Shown one piece after another: positions 16,778 through 25,850 of a stretch of DNA of 64,000 nt; the first letter of the stretch is position 1; every line of letters starts with the position of its first letter. The stretch is from NCBI GenBank assembly GCA_964428185.1, contig CAYRXH010000001.1, forward strand, positions 1-64,000, written 5' to 3'. The position numbers were made by a program, and so were the translations under genes. The stretch comes from CAYMAZ01 sp964428185 (GTDB lineage: Bacteria > Bacteroidota > Bacteroidia > Bacteroidales > DTU049). The notes under the pieces were generated by a model, which searched no databases, was not told the DNA's origin, and saw only the letters and a program-made list of their open reading frames with translations.

Positions 16778-17815
16778 TTATTTCTGTGTTTTGAGTTTTT
16801 CTTCAAGATTCTTGATTCTGTTTTGCATATCTTCAAGGTTCTTAAAAAGTACAAAGGCTCGTTTGTATTTTGATGCGTCAATGGCCGGCGAGCCCATGAC
16901 CATTGATTTATCTCTCAGATTTGCAGCAATTCCTGACTGGGCCGCAATCATGACCTGGTTGCCAACGGTAATGTGTCCTGATAAACCAGCTTGTCCTCCG
17001 ATCATGCAGTGATTGCCAACTTTCGTTGAGCCCGAAAACCCTGCCTGTGATGCCACAACTGTATGCTTTCCGATTTCACAGTTATGTGCAACCATGATTA
17101 GATTGTCAAGTTTTGTCCCCTGTCTGATGATGGTTGATCCCATGGTCGCTCTGTCAATAGTAGTGTTGGCACCGATTTCAACCATATCTTCAATGATTAC
17201 ATTCCCAAGCTGTGGAATTTTTGTATAAATGCCTTCATTTGAAGGTGCAAAACCAAATCCGTCAGAACCGATAACAACTCCTGAATGAATCATACAGCCA
17301 TTGCCGATTTGAGTCTGGTTGTACAGTTTCACTCCTGAGTATAGTGTGGTTCCGTTTCCGATAATACAATGATCATCTACGAAGGTATGAGGATAAATAC
17401 AAACTTCTTTGCCGATCTTAACATGTTCACCGATCACTACAAACTCTCCAATCCACACACTTTCCTTGTTTTCAAAACTCACTGATGGGTGAATTACTGC
17501 TGTGGATGCTATTCCGGTTTTTTTTGTGTTCAGGGTTTGCTGTATCATCTGAAGCAAACCTGTGAACGCAGCATAAGGATCTTCCACTCTTATCAGAGTA
17601 GATTGAACCGGCTGTGCAGGAACAAAGTCTGTTTTCACCAACACTATTGAAGCTTCAGTTGAATAAATAAATTTTGTATAAGCAGGATTTGCAAGAAAAC
17701 TAAGAGTGCCTGGTTTGCCATCATCAATTTTGGATACAGAATACACTTCTGTATGGGGATTTCCTTCAATTGTACCATTGAGAAAATCGGATATTTGTTG
17801 CGCAGTAAATTTCAT
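16778..17815 (-). CDS. lpxD: UDP-3-O-acylglucosamine N-acyltransferase LpxD
   Basis: A 345-residue LpxD, which N-acylates UDP-3-O-acyl-glucosamine in lipid A synthesis. It has the N-terminal uridine-binding domain (SVSKIDDGKPGTLSFLANP), the hexapeptide left-handed beta-helix, and the catalytic His244 in MVAHNCEIG. The C-terminal helix with ACP-binding residues (FKNLEDMQNRIKNLEEKLK) is present. It is first in the operon lpxD-lpxC-fabZ. A shorter paralogue lies at 4663-5613. Confidence 0.95.
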   Translation of the reverse strand: MKFTAQQISDFLNGTIEGNPHTEVYSVSKIDDGKPGTLSFLANPAYTKFIYSTEASIVLVKTDFVPAQPVQSTLIRVEDPYAAFTGLLQMIQQTLNTKKTGIASTAVIHPSVSFENKESVWIGEFVVIGEHVKIGKEVCIYPHTFVDDHCIIGNGTTLYSGVKLYNQTQIGNGCMIHSGVVIGSDGFGFAPSNEGIYTKIPQLGNVIIEDMVEIGANTTIDRATMGSTIIRQGTKLDNLIMVAHNCEIGKHTVVASQAGFSGSTKVGNHCMIGGQAGLSGHITVGNQVMIAAQSGIAANLRDKSMVMGSPAIDASKYKRAFVLFKNLEDMQNRIKNLEEKLKTQK

Positions 17816-17831
17816 AAAAAAAACTTTACTG

Positions 17832-17839
17832 CGAATTTA
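17832..17839 (-). promoter_or_regulatory. Variant -7 element of lpxD-lpxC-fabZ
   Basis: TAAATTCG on the minus strand, one base off TAnnTTTG, 16 bases before the lpxD ATG. The same octamer stands 15 bases before pgi (25561-25568), which makes it less likely to be chance. Confidence 0.45.
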
Positions 17840-17898
17840 AATAAAATTTTTGCTGTATTCCTGATTTCTTCAAAAAAACAAATGGTCACACAAAGGAA

Positions 17899-19062
17899 TT
17901 AATAAAGAAAACTGAGCAGAACTCCGGCTGCAACAGCACTTCCGATAACACCGGCCACATTGGGCGCCATGGCATGCATCAGCAGATGATTGGTAGGGTC
18001 ATAATGTAGACCTAGCTGTTGAGATACTCTTGCGCTGTCAGGAACAGCAGAAACCCCTGCACTTCCGATGAGCGGGTTGATTTTATTTCCTGTTTTTAGA
18101 AACAGGTTCATCAATTTGACAAACAAAATGCCAGTAATTGTGGCAATTATAAATGATGCAGCGCCAAGTGCAAAGATGCCAATAGATTTAGTGTTCAGAA
18201 AGGTGGTTGCCTGTGTGGAAGCTCCAACGGTGAGACCAATGAGTATGGTGACAATGTTAATGAGAGGTCCGGCAGCAGTATCTGCAAGCCTGTTGGTAAC
18301 TCCACTTTCTTTCAAAAGATTCCCGAAGAATAGCATCCCGAGCAGAGGCAGCCCGCTGGGAACAAGAAAACAAGTGAGAAGGATACCAACAATTGGGAAC
18401 AGAATCTTTTCACGTTTGCTCACTGCTCGTGGTGTTTTCATTCTTATCATTCTCTCCTTTGGGGTTGTCAGAAGTTTCATAATCGGAGCCTGAATAACCG
18501 GAACAAGAGCCATATAGGAATATGCAGAGATAGCAATGGCACCAATCAGTTCGGGTGCCAGCTTGGACGAGAGGAAAATGGCAGTGGGGCCATCAGCACC
18601 ACCAATGATACCAATGGCACCGGCTTCACTTGGAGAAAAACCAAGGGCAAGAGCAGAAATATAGGCACCAAAAATACCAAACTGGGTGGCAGCACCAATG
18701 AGTATGAGTCTTGGATTTGAAATGAGTGTTGAAAAATCAGTCATTGCACCAATACCAAGAAAAATCAATGGTGGATAAACACCCTGTATAACACCGAAAT
18801 ATAGATAATTCAGCACACTTCCTTGTTCGTAAATTCCAATTTTTAGTCCCGGATAAAAGGGGATATTGCCCACAATAATCCCAAAGCCAATGGGGACAAG
18901 GAGCATGGGTTCATATTCTTTAGCAATTGCCAGATAAATAAAAATAAGCCCGATGGCAATCATGAACAGATGACCCCATGTTATATTCCCAAAAGCAGAA
19001 TAATCAATAAACTGGATGATATGGTCGATGACAAAACTGAAAAAACTACCTATTTCCTGCAT
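17899..19062 (-). CDS. mmdB: Na+-translocating methylmalonyl-CoA decarboxylase, beta subunit
   Basis: A 387-residue integral membrane subunit that couples decarboxylation of carboxybiotin to Na+ export. Family hallmarks are LGIGAMTDFSTLISNP, FGIFGAYISALALGFSPSEA, the GGADGPTAIFLSSKLAP motif and ISAYSYMALVPVIQ, plus about ten hydrophobic helices. It is the last gene of the operon, 4 bases after the biotin carrier. The same family serves oxaloacetate and glutaconyl-CoA decarboxylases; the adjacent epimerase and carboxyltransferase point to methylmalonyl-CoA. Confidence 0.92.
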   Translation of the reverse strand: MQEIGSFFSFVIDHIIQFIDYSAFGNITWGHLFMIAIGLIFIYLAIAKEYEPMLLVPIGFGIIVGNIPFYPGLKIGIYEQGSVLNYLYFGVIQGVYPPLIFLGIGAMTDFSTLISNPRLILIGAATQFGIFGAYISALALGFSPSEAGAIGIIGGADGPTAIFLSSKLAPELIGAIAISAYSYMALVPVIQAPIMKLLTTPKERMIRMKTPRAVSKREKILFPIVGILLTCFLVPSGLPLLGMLFFGNLLKESGVTNRLADTAAGPLINIVTILIGLTVGASTQATTFLNTKSIGIFALGAASFIIATITGILFVKLMNLFLKTGNKINPLIGSAGVSAVPDSARVSQQLGLHYDPTNHLLMHAMAPNVAGVIGSAVAAGVLLSFLY

Positions 19063-19066
19063 AGTA

Positions 19067-19504
19067 CTAATCTCCTATGGTCATTAATGTGTCACCTTCT
19101 TTCACAGCATCTCCTTTTGAACAGTCAACTGATTGAATTGTTCCTTCGCGGTCAGCATACAGAACGTTCTCCATTTTCATTGCTTCAAGGGTTAGGATTT
19201 TTTGTCCCATGTTTACATAATCACCTGTTTTTACATATATTTCCAGAATTGTTCCAGGAAGTGGTGATTTTATAGTGCTACTACTCTTAGGCGAATCGGA
19301 AGCATTTGTTTTGGCTTTTGCACTTTCAGAACCGTGTACAGCAGACGAATGGACAAGTTTCGGAGTTTTTTGTTGCTGAATACTCCTGTCTATCTGTACT
19401 TCGTATATGGTTCCGTTTACATTGACCTGTGCAATGTTATCTTCGATAGTTCCAATTTCAACATCGTACTGATTTTCGTTGATAGTAAACTTGAATTTTT
19501 TCAT
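19067..19504 (-). CDS. mmdC: Biotin carboxyl carrier subunit
   Basis: A 145-residue biotin carrier. Lys110 in EAMKME is the biotinylation site within a C-terminal biotinyl-lipoyl domain (residues 78-145). The N-terminal part (KFTINENQYDVEIGTIEDN) is the small beta domain seen in such carriers, linked by a Ser/Lys/Ala-rich flexible tether at residues 45-77. It overlaps the gamma subunit gene by ATGA. It carries CO2 from the carboxyltransferase to the membrane beta subunit. Confidence 0.93.
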   Translation of the reverse strand: MKKFKFTINENQYDVEIGTIEDNIAQVNVNGTIYEVQIDRSIQQQKTPKLVHSSAVHGSESAKAKTNASDSPKSSSTIKSPLPGTILEIYVKTGDYVNMGQKILTLEAMKMENVLYADREGTIQSVDCSKGDAVKEGDTLMTIGD

Positions 19505-20415
19505 AATTTATTGCTGCTTGAGGGATTGTTTCTTAATCCGTAAATCTTTGAACTCCATGGAGAGTAAGGTCTGGATATTTTCTTGATGGTTATGGTGGTA
19601 TGCTCAAAATCATGATTTTGAGCGACATACATGCTTAAGGCCATGGCTATGGCTGCATTCACTTCTCCTGAAAGAACCACTGTTTCAGTCTTTTGGGATA
19701 ACTGATGCTTATCAGAATGTTTCACTTTCACAGAAATCTTTTTCTGATTCAGGTAGCCTACTAACCGATAAATATAGTAGAGTAAAATAAGTGCTCCGAA
19801 GACAACAGACATTGAGATAATTGTCAGGGCACCCCCCCATGGATCAAGACGACCAAACATTTCAGCAGTTGTTTCTCCAATCTCAGTAATATTGCTTGAG
19901 TTTGGAGTTGATTTATTCATGAAACTCCATTCATCTCCACCATCAATGGTTCTACCATAAGTAATATCTGTTGTTTGTTTTGGGTAATGAATCTCATTGA
20001 GCAATGTTTTTCCATCACTATCATAAATGCCAATATAACCAGATTCTGAAAGGAGAAAGTTAAGATGAAAAATGCCTCTTGTAGGCTTATTATCTGCATA
20101 AAAAATGACAAAGCTTCTTGGATTCAATACTGTTGCGTTTCCTGCATCAGGGATCCTGTATTTTGTTGTGTTTGCAGGATCATTAGTAATGTACATTTTT
20201 GCAATGTTCACTGGGTTATAGGCAGGATTGAACAATTCTATCCATGCTGAATGACACCCAAAATCATCAATGTAGTTGGAATCATTAAAAACCAGAAATT
20301 CATTGATAAGGATCATTCTGTTTCCCTGTGCAGAAGTTATTCTGGCAGAAAAAACAACTATAATGATGGAAAGGATTACCAATCTGAAACCTTGTGTTCT
20401 CATTTCTGATATCAT
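19501..20415 (-). CDS. mmdD: OadG/MmdD-like small subunit fused to an exported lamin-tail-like domain
   Basis: A 304-residue protein in the slot of the decarboxylase gamma/delta subunit, normally about 80-130 residues. The order is signal peptide (VILSIIIVVFSARITSAQ), a lamin-tail-like domain of about 140 residues (ILINEFLVFNDSNYIDDFG, WIELFNPAYNPVNIA, LNPRSFVIFYAD, SESGYIGIYDSDG, ITYGRTIDGGDEWSF), then a single membrane helix (ALTIISMSVVFGALILLYYI) and a cytoplasmic tail with the conserved GEVNAAIAMALSMY segment of Bacteroidota OadG. The extra domain would face the periplasm. It starts in the stop codon of mmdA (TAATG). The domain call is by eye. Confidence 0.82.
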   Translation of the reverse strand: MISEMRTQGFRLVILSIIIVVFSARITSAQGNRMILINEFLVFNDSNYIDDFGCHSAWIELFNPAYNPVNIAKMYITNDPANTTKYRIPDAGNATVLNPRSFVIFYADNKPTRGIFHLNFLLSESGYIGIYDSDGKTLLNEIHYPKQTTDITYGRTIDGGDEWSFMNKSTPNSSNITEIGETTAEMFGRLDPWGGALTIISMSVVFGALILLYYIYRLVGYLNQKKISVKVKHSDKHQLSQKTETVVLSGEVNAAIAMALSMYVAQNHDFEHTTITIKKISRPYSPWSSKIYGLRNNPSSSNKL

Positions 20416-21974
20416 TAAAGTGGGAGATTGGAATGTTTTTTCGGAGGATTAAGTTCCTTTTTGGTTGCAAATGCCTGAAGGGCCTTGATCACTCTGAAGC
20501 GGGTATTTCTGGGTTCAATCACGTCGTCGATGAATCCGTATTTTGCAGCCTGATATGGTGATGCAAATTTTTCCATGTATTCTTTTTCCTTTTCAGCAAT
20601 ATATTTGGCCCGTTCTTCGGCATTATCAATGGATCTGATTTTTTTTCCTTCAAGGATTTCAATTGCTCCTTTTGCCCCCATAACAGCAATTTCAGCTGTT
20701 GGCCATGCATAATTAATATCTGCTCTCAGCTGTTTTGATCCCATCACATCATGAGCTCCTCCGTATGATTTACGAAGTGTGATTGTAATTTTGGGAACGG
20801 TCGCTTCGCCATATGCATACAATAATTTTGCTCCGTTCAGGATTATACCTCCATATTCCTGTGCAGTTCCGGGGAGAAAACCGGGTACATCCACAAGAGT
20901 TACAATGGGAATATTGAATGCATCGCAGAACCTCACAAATCGTGCTCCCTTTCTCGAGGCTTCAATATCCAGAACACCTGCAAGGTAGTTTGGCTGATTG
21001 GCAACGATACCAACGGGCATCCCGTTAAACCTTGAAAATCCAACCACAATGTTGGGTGAATAATGTTTGTGGATTTCCAGAAACTCACTGTTATCTACAA
21101 TGCTATGAATGATATCCTTCACATCATACGGTTTGTTGGGATTTTCAGGAATGATGTAGTTTAACGAATCTTCAAGTCTGTCAATTGGGTCATCACAACT
21201 GACAATAGGAGGATCTTCAAGATTATTTTGCGGAAGATAACTCAAAAGTTTTCGTATAAGTAGAATGCCCTCTTCTTCATTATCAGCAATCAGATGTGCT
21301 ACACCGGATTTTGAGGCATGAACCATCGCTCCTCCAAGTTCCTGATCGGTGACTACTTCACCTGTGACAGTTTTTACCACTTTCGGACCGGTAACAAACA
21401 TATAACTGTTTTCTTTCGACATTATAATGAAATCAGTAAGGGCAGGAGAGTAAACTGCACCGCCGGCACAGGGTCCAAATATTGCTGAAATCTGCGGAAT
21501 GACACCGGAAGCAAGAATATTCCGCTGGAAAATATTTGCATATCCGCCAAGACTTTTAATTCCCTCCTGAATACGTGCACCACCACTATCATTGAACCCG
21601 ATAACAGGCGCTCCCACTTTCATTGCCTGATCCATGATCTTACATATTTTGTTGGCAAATGTTTCTGAAAGAGAACCGCCAAAAACGGTAAAATCATGAG
21701 AGAACACAAAAACCAGACGACCATCGATGGTGCCGTATCCAGTGACAACACCGTCTGAAAGAAAATGCTGCTTTTCAAGTCCAAAATCATAACAACGGTG
21801 AGAAACAAACATATCAAATTCTTCAAAACTCCCTTCGTCAAGCAAAAGGTCAAGCCTTTCCCTAGCAGTGAGTTTTCCCTTTGAATGCTGGGCCTCAATA
21901 CGTTCAAGACCACCACCCATTCGCGCCATATCTCGCTTGTTTAGCAATTCGGCTATTTTATCTTCTTTCGGCAT
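20415..21974 (-). CDS. mmdA: Methylmalonyl-CoA decarboxylase alpha subunit (carboxyltransferase)
   Basis: A 519-residue acyl-CoA carboxyltransferase of the MmdA/PccB family. It transfers CO2 from (S)-methylmalonyl-CoA to biotin, releasing propionyl-CoA. The two crotonase-like halves show VFVFSHDFTVFGGSLSE, the acyl-CoA oxyanion segment NDSGGARIQEG, FGPCAGGAVYSPAL and, in the second half, VDVPGFLPGTAQEYGGII and RKSYGGAHDVMGSK. Length fits. It follows the epimerase by 8 bases. The operon supplies no biotin carboxylase, so the sense is decarboxylation rather than propionyl-CoA carboxylation. Confidence 0.94.
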   Translation of the reverse strand: MPKEDKIAELLNKRDMARMGGGLERIEAQHSKGKLTARERLDLLLDEGSFEEFDMFVSHRCYDFGLEKQHFLSDGVVTGYGTIDGRLVFVFSHDFTVFGGSLSETFANKICKIMDQAMKVGAPVIGFNDSGGARIQEGIKSLGGYANIFQRNILASGVIPQISAIFGPCAGGAVYSPALTDFIIMSKENSYMFVTGPKVVKTVTGEVVTDQELGGAMVHASKSGVAHLIADNEEEGILLIRKLLSYLPQNNLEDPPIVSCDDPIDRLEDSLNYIIPENPNKPYDVKDIIHSIVDNSEFLEIHKHYSPNIVVGFSRFNGMPVGIVANQPNYLAGVLDIEASRKGARFVRFCDAFNIPIVTLVDVPGFLPGTAQEYGGIILNGAKLLYAYGEATVPKITITLRKSYGGAHDVMGSKQLRADINYAWPTAEIAVMGAKGAIEILEGKKIRSIDNAEERAKYIAEKEKEYMEKFASPYQAAKYGFIDDVIEPRNTRFRVIKALQAFATKKELNPPKKHSNLPL

Positions 21975-21982
21975 ATGGATTT

Positions 21983-22390
21983 TTATTTTTTATGTTCACA
22001 AATTTCCATTAATACTCCACCGGTTGAACGGGGATGCAAAAAAGCAATGTCCAAACCTTCGGCTCCGCGACGGGGTGTTTTATCAATAAGCTGTACATCT
22101 GAGGCTTCTAGTTCTGAAAGATCCTTAACGATGTCTTCGCTTGCAAAGGCAATATGATGAATCCCCTCGCCTTTCTTTTCAATGAACTTTCCTATGGGAC
22201 CTTCAGTATCTGTGGATTCAAGCAACTCTATCTTAGTTTGACCAACCTGAAAAAAAGCAGTTTTTACCTTCTGGTCTTTCACTTCTTCAATGCCATAGCA
22301 TTTCAGCCCCAACTTTTCCTCATAGAAACGGATGCTCTTCTCCAAGTCAGACACCGCAATTCCTATGTGCTCGATATGAGTAATTTTCAT
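21983..22390 (-). CDS. mce: Methylmalonyl-CoA epimerase
   Basis: A 135-residue vicinal oxygen chelate protein that interconverts (R)- and (S)-methylmalonyl-CoA. Family motifs are ITHIEHIGIAVSDLEKSIRF (metal His), KIELLEST, GIHHIAFASEDI and the C-terminal STGGVLMEICEH with the metal-binding Glu. It is the first gene of the mce-mmdA-mmdD-mmdC-mmdB operon and feeds the decarboxylase, completing the succinate-to-propionate route after methylmalonyl-CoA mutase, which is not in this window. Confidence 0.95.
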   Translation of the reverse strand: MKITHIEHIGIAVSDLEKSIRFYEEKLGLKCYGIEEVKDQKVKTAFFQVGQTKIELLESTDTEGPIGKFIEKKGEGIHHIAFASEDIVKDLSELEASDVQLIDKTPRRGAEGLDIAFLHPRSTGGVLMEICEHKK

Positions 22391-22404
22391 ATTGCAGTTT
22401 TTTG

Positions 22405-22412
22405 CAAAAATA
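22405..22412 (-). promoter_or_regulatory. -7 promoter element of the mce-mmd operon
   Basis: TATTTTTG on the minus strand, a perfect TAnnTTTG match 14 bases before the mce ATG. Confidence 0.6.
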
Positions 22413-22516
22413 ATGGAATTTCAATAGTACTTATAAATAATGGTTCACTTTTTTTTCAAAATAGACAAATATCTTTCATTATAGGTTAAGATGTTGTTAT
22501 GTTGGGATAGATTTTG

Positions 22517-24178
22517 TCAATACAAAGACCATGTAATTTCTAATTCCCAACCAGACTTGATTATTACTCTGCCTGAAGACTTATAACTCCGCTCAGGTTG
22601 CTTCCTTTCAGAAAAATTACCGGTGTCCCATTTCTGATTACAATTCCGATCAGAGAAAATCTTCAGAAAATAATCGCCAGGTATGAGCCCTTGATAGGTT
22701 CTGATATGTTTGAATTCATTTTCCCCATAACAGTGCTTGTAAACGACTTCTTTTCGGGCATTGAAAAATTCAATACAATGGCATTCGTTCAAACTGTCAG
22801 TAAATATTATGTTCAGGGTGCCGTAATAATCTTCAAAAGTACTGGTGATTTTGAATGAAACAGAGTCGTTGCTCAGACCAAAGCAATCACTGATTGCGCC
22901 TTTGTTAAAAATGATTTCATATTCAGTGTTCTCTTTCTGGTTAAATACTACACCAATGTTATGTGGATCATTCGTTGAAAAAAACAATAGCTTATTCAGG
23001 GTATCATTTTTCGTGATGAGAAGTACTGAATCATTGTTTATAGAATAAAGCGGATTTGATGATCTGAAAAATACTGTATCACCCAAATGGAAATGATTAT
23101 CATCAAATCCATTTTTCAACGACAATTTCGGAGGAAGATAACTGTCCTGCACAACACTTCCCCTTCCGGTCAGTTTCAGTGAAAGATTCAGTGTGTCCAG
23201 TACTTGTCCGGAAGCAGAAATGACAACCCGGGCAAAATCTTTTTTCTGCCCTGCGAACCAGATATTCAGCGTGTCGGAGGTTTCATTGAGCAGCCAGAAA
23301 ACACTGTCGGCTACATTGTCATCCAATACTTCTACATGAGGAAGTGTCACGGGCATATTCAGAGCAAGCTGATGTAGTCCCCTTCTTGTCCTTGAAAATT
23401 TCAGTATTTTCAGCACTGTATCCTGTTCAAAAAATAGTCTGACAGGCTGGTCGAGCACAACAGTATTTGATATTGTTGTGTCGTTGATCTGTAATTGTTT
23501 AACATGAACGGTTGCAGGGAAAAAACCAGCCATTTCTTCGTAACTGTTGAGGGTATGACTTTGATCCTTGTCGCTCAGTGCATACAGTGAATAATTTCCG
23601 GGGGGAAGCAGGTGAAACATAAAAACTCCCTGCACATCGCTGAATGCAATATAGGAAAACTGTTTTTTTAGCAGTGCTGAATCCGGATTTTCGGGGAAAA
23701 GATACACAACTGAGTTTTCAAGAGGCTCACCTGTGGCAGCATTGATTATACGTCCCTGAAGATTCAGACTGTCAAATGAGTTTCCTGTGGAGAATACAAA
23801 CTGTAAAGTTTTAAGGACATTTCCCTCATGAAAATCGACAACAGCATTATTTAGAACAAGAGTATAAGACTGTTGATTTTTCAGTTCTTCAGGAAGCTTG
23901 ATGATCAGGCGTTTTCCTTTGATCTTATATTCAATTTTGCCGTCATGAAGAGGGTTCAGAAAAATATTTGTTTCAGGTGATTTTAAAGTAAAAAATTCAT
24001 CAAATGTAATTTCAATTGTTTCTGAAGAGAAATTTGTCAGACCACCCTCTGGTTCAAAAACCAGCACAAGGGGTGGTTCAGTATCTGCAGGTCCTCCTGT
24101 GGGGGCGACAACTTTTGCACAAGTAGCAACCATCACTGCAACGAAAACTAAGATACCCAATTTACGAAGAAATACCAT
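22517..24178 (-). CDS. Ig-like (Big_5) domain lipoprotein
   Basis: A 553-residue predicted lipoprotein. The signal peptide ends in VMVATC with the lipid Cys near residue 20, followed by the strongly conserved family start PTGGPADTEPP and a Big_5-type Ig-like domain (ETIEITFDEFFTLKSPE to LQFVFSTG, about residues 30-130). A carboxypeptidase-regulatory-like domain follows (LQGRIINAATGEPLENSVVYLF, FMFHLLPPGNYSLYALSD). The remainder is beta-rich without a known motif. The family is near-universal in Bacteroidota; its role is unknown to me. It follows pgi by 11 bases and is probably co-transcribed. Confidence 0.85.
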   Translation of the reverse strand: MVFLRKLGILVFVAVMVATCAKVVAPTGGPADTEPPLVLVFEPEGGLTNFSSETIEITFDEFFTLKSPETNIFLNPLHDGKIEYKIKGKRLIIKLPEELKNQQSYTLVLNNAVVDFHEGNVLKTLQFVFSTGNSFDSLNLQGRIINAATGEPLENSVVYLFPENPDSALLKKQFSYIAFSDVQGVFMFHLLPPGNYSLYALSDKDQSHTLNSYEEMAGFFPATVHVKQLQINDTTISNTVVLDQPVRLFFEQDTVLKILKFSRTRRGLHQLALNMPVTLPHVEVLDDNVADSVFWLLNETSDTLNIWFAGQKKDFARVVISASGQVLDTLNLSLKLTGRGSVVQDSYLPPKLSLKNGFDDNHFHLGDTVFFRSSNPLYSINNDSVLLITKNDTLNKLLFFSTNDPHNIGVVFNQKENTEYEIIFNKGAISDCFGLSNDSVSFKITSTFEDYYGTLNIIFTDSLNECHCIEFFNARKEVVYKHCYGENEFKHIRTYQGLIPGDYFLKIFSDRNCNQKWDTGNFSERKQPERSYKSSGRVIIKSGWELEITWSLY

Positions 24179-24189
24179 CAGAAGTACAA

Positions 24190-25545
24190 TTATTGATGAG
24201 AACTCAGTGATTTGATTTTTTTCAAAAGGCTTGCTGTTTCTTTTTCCATGCCGGGCTTACCGAGAAGGGCAAACATATTTCTTTTATATGCTTCAACACC
24301 GGGCTGATCAAACGGGTTGATATCCATTAAGTATCCGCCGGCAGCACATGCAAATTCAAAAAAATACATCAGGGATCCCAGATTTTCAATGTTCAGTTCA
24401 TTAATAGTGATTCCGATAACAGGCACATCACCTTCATGATGTGCAATCATGGTAGCCTGCTCTGCTATGGTGTTGATTTCTGTCACATCTCTGCCTTTCA
24501 GGTATTCAAGGCCGTCCTCGTTTCCTGCTGAAGCAGGAAACTGCATTGTCCCCGGTTTCTTTTTTATGATTATGAAAGTTTCAAAAAGGGATCTCATTCC
24601 TTCCTGAATATATTGCCCCATTGAATGCAGATCAGTAGAAAATATACATGAGGCAGGAAAAATACCCGAGCGATCTTTTCCGTCACTTTCACCGAATAAT
24701 TGTTTCCACCACTCAGCTAAATATTGAAGTTCAGGTTGAAAACTGGATAAAACTTCGATGGTTTTATGCTGACGGAACAGAGAAATCCTCATGGCTGCAT
24801 ACAATAATGAAGGATTGTTATCAGCAGTGCTTTTCGACAAACAGATTTGTTTCATTTTGTCAGCAGCACCAAGCATTGATTTTGTATCATAACCTGCAAG
24901 AGACAGAGGAACAATGCTAACTGGTGAAAATACAGAATAACGCCCTCCGACAGAATCATCAATGACAAAAGAAGTCCAGCCTGATTTATCGGTCATGTTT
25001 CTTAGTGCCCCTTTTGACCGATCTGTAATCGTGATGATCCTTTTCTGTACTTCATCCTGTCCATAGGCCTGTTCAAGATGAGTTTTCAGGATCCTGAAGG
25101 CAAGTGCCGGTTCAAGTGTTGTCCCTGATTTTGAAACAACAATGACTCCGTAATTCCTTGTGTTCAGGTAGTTTATCAGACTGTCGAGATAGAAGGCACT
25201 CATGTGATGCCCTGCAAAAACAACTTCTGTCGTGGTATGGTCAGGGAATGGTGATCGAAGGGCTTCGCAAACTGCTTTTGTGCCGAGATAGGATCCTCCG
25301 ATTCCAATCACAACAACTGTGTTAATCTGTAGTTTTACCCAGTCATTTTTTACAGATTCAACAGATGACCAGAATTGATCTTCCTTCAGCATTGTTTCAG
25401 TTAGCTTTAACCAGCCCAGAAATTCGTTGCCTTTTCCTGTCATAGTGGTGAGTTGATGATAAGCAGATTGGATTTTTTCTGCAAAATCATGGCTGATCCA
25501 TTGCTTGTTCTGATGACACAACTGAATATTGATTTCGGGAATCAT
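24190..25545 (-). CDS. pgi: Glucose-6-phosphate isomerase
   Basis: A 451-residue PGI of the short bacterial type, interconverting glucose 6-phosphate and fructose 6-phosphate in the cytoplasm. Motifs are VVIGIGGSYLGTKAV, VVSKSGTTLEPALAF (phosphate binding), GGRYSVFSPVSIVPLS, and GESDGKDRSGIFPA with the catalytic Glu region. The start at 25545 (MIPEINIQ) gives the family length; the longer frame to 25629 adds a hydrophobic, non-family extension and crosses the promoter element. Confidence 0.95.
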   Translation of the reverse strand: MIPEINIQLCHQNKQWISHDFAEKIQSAYHQLTTMTGKGNEFLGWLKLTETMLKEDQFWSSVESVKNDWVKLQINTVVVIGIGGSYLGTKAVCEALRSPFPDHTTTEVVFAGHHMSAFYLDSLINYLNTRNYGVIVVSKSGTTLEPALAFRILKTHLEQAYGQDEVQKRIITITDRSKGALRNMTDKSGWTSFVIDDSVGGRYSVFSPVSIVPLSLAGYDTKSMLGAADKMKQICLSKSTADNNPSLLYAAMRISLFRQHKTIEVLSSFQPELQYLAEWWKQLFGESDGKDRSGIFPASCIFSTDLHSMGQYIQEGMRSLFETFIIIKKKPGTMQFPASAGNEDGLEYLKGRDVTEINTIAEQATMIAHHEGDVPVIGITINELNIENLGSLMYFFEFACAAGGYLMDINPFDQPGVEAYKRNMFALLGKPGMEKETASLLKKIKSLSSHQ

Positions 25546-25560
25546 TTCAAATTTTTTCTG

Positions 25561-25568
25561 CGAATTTA
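25561..25568 (-). promoter_or_regulatory. Variant -7 element of pgi
   Basis: TAAATTCG on the minus strand, 15 bases before the pgi ATG; one mismatch to TAnnTTTG and identical to the element before lpxD. Confidence 0.4.
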
Positions 25569-25822
25569 CAATAAAAAAAATTGTTATTGTGATACTCTCG
25601 TGCAGTACAGTTATAAAAAACAAAGACACCCTTTGTGAGGATGTCTCTGTTTGCTAACCAAATATATTAACCTAAAAAGGAATATCAATTTATTTTACAA
25701 AAATACAGCTTGCATTCGCTGTTTTATGTTAATGCCTGTTAATTTTTGTTAATAATTGTTAAGTAGCTCTCTTCATTGATGTAATAGAAAGAGAAATATT
25801 GAATTGTGAGTAAAAATTTCAA

Positions 25823-25830
25823 TACATTTG
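25823..25830 (+). promoter_or_regulatory. -7 promoter element of the two-component operon
   Basis: TACATTTG, a perfect TAnnTTTG match 20 bases before the ATG at 25851. Confidence 0.6.
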
Positions 25831-25850
25831 TAAAATAATACTGTTTGTCA

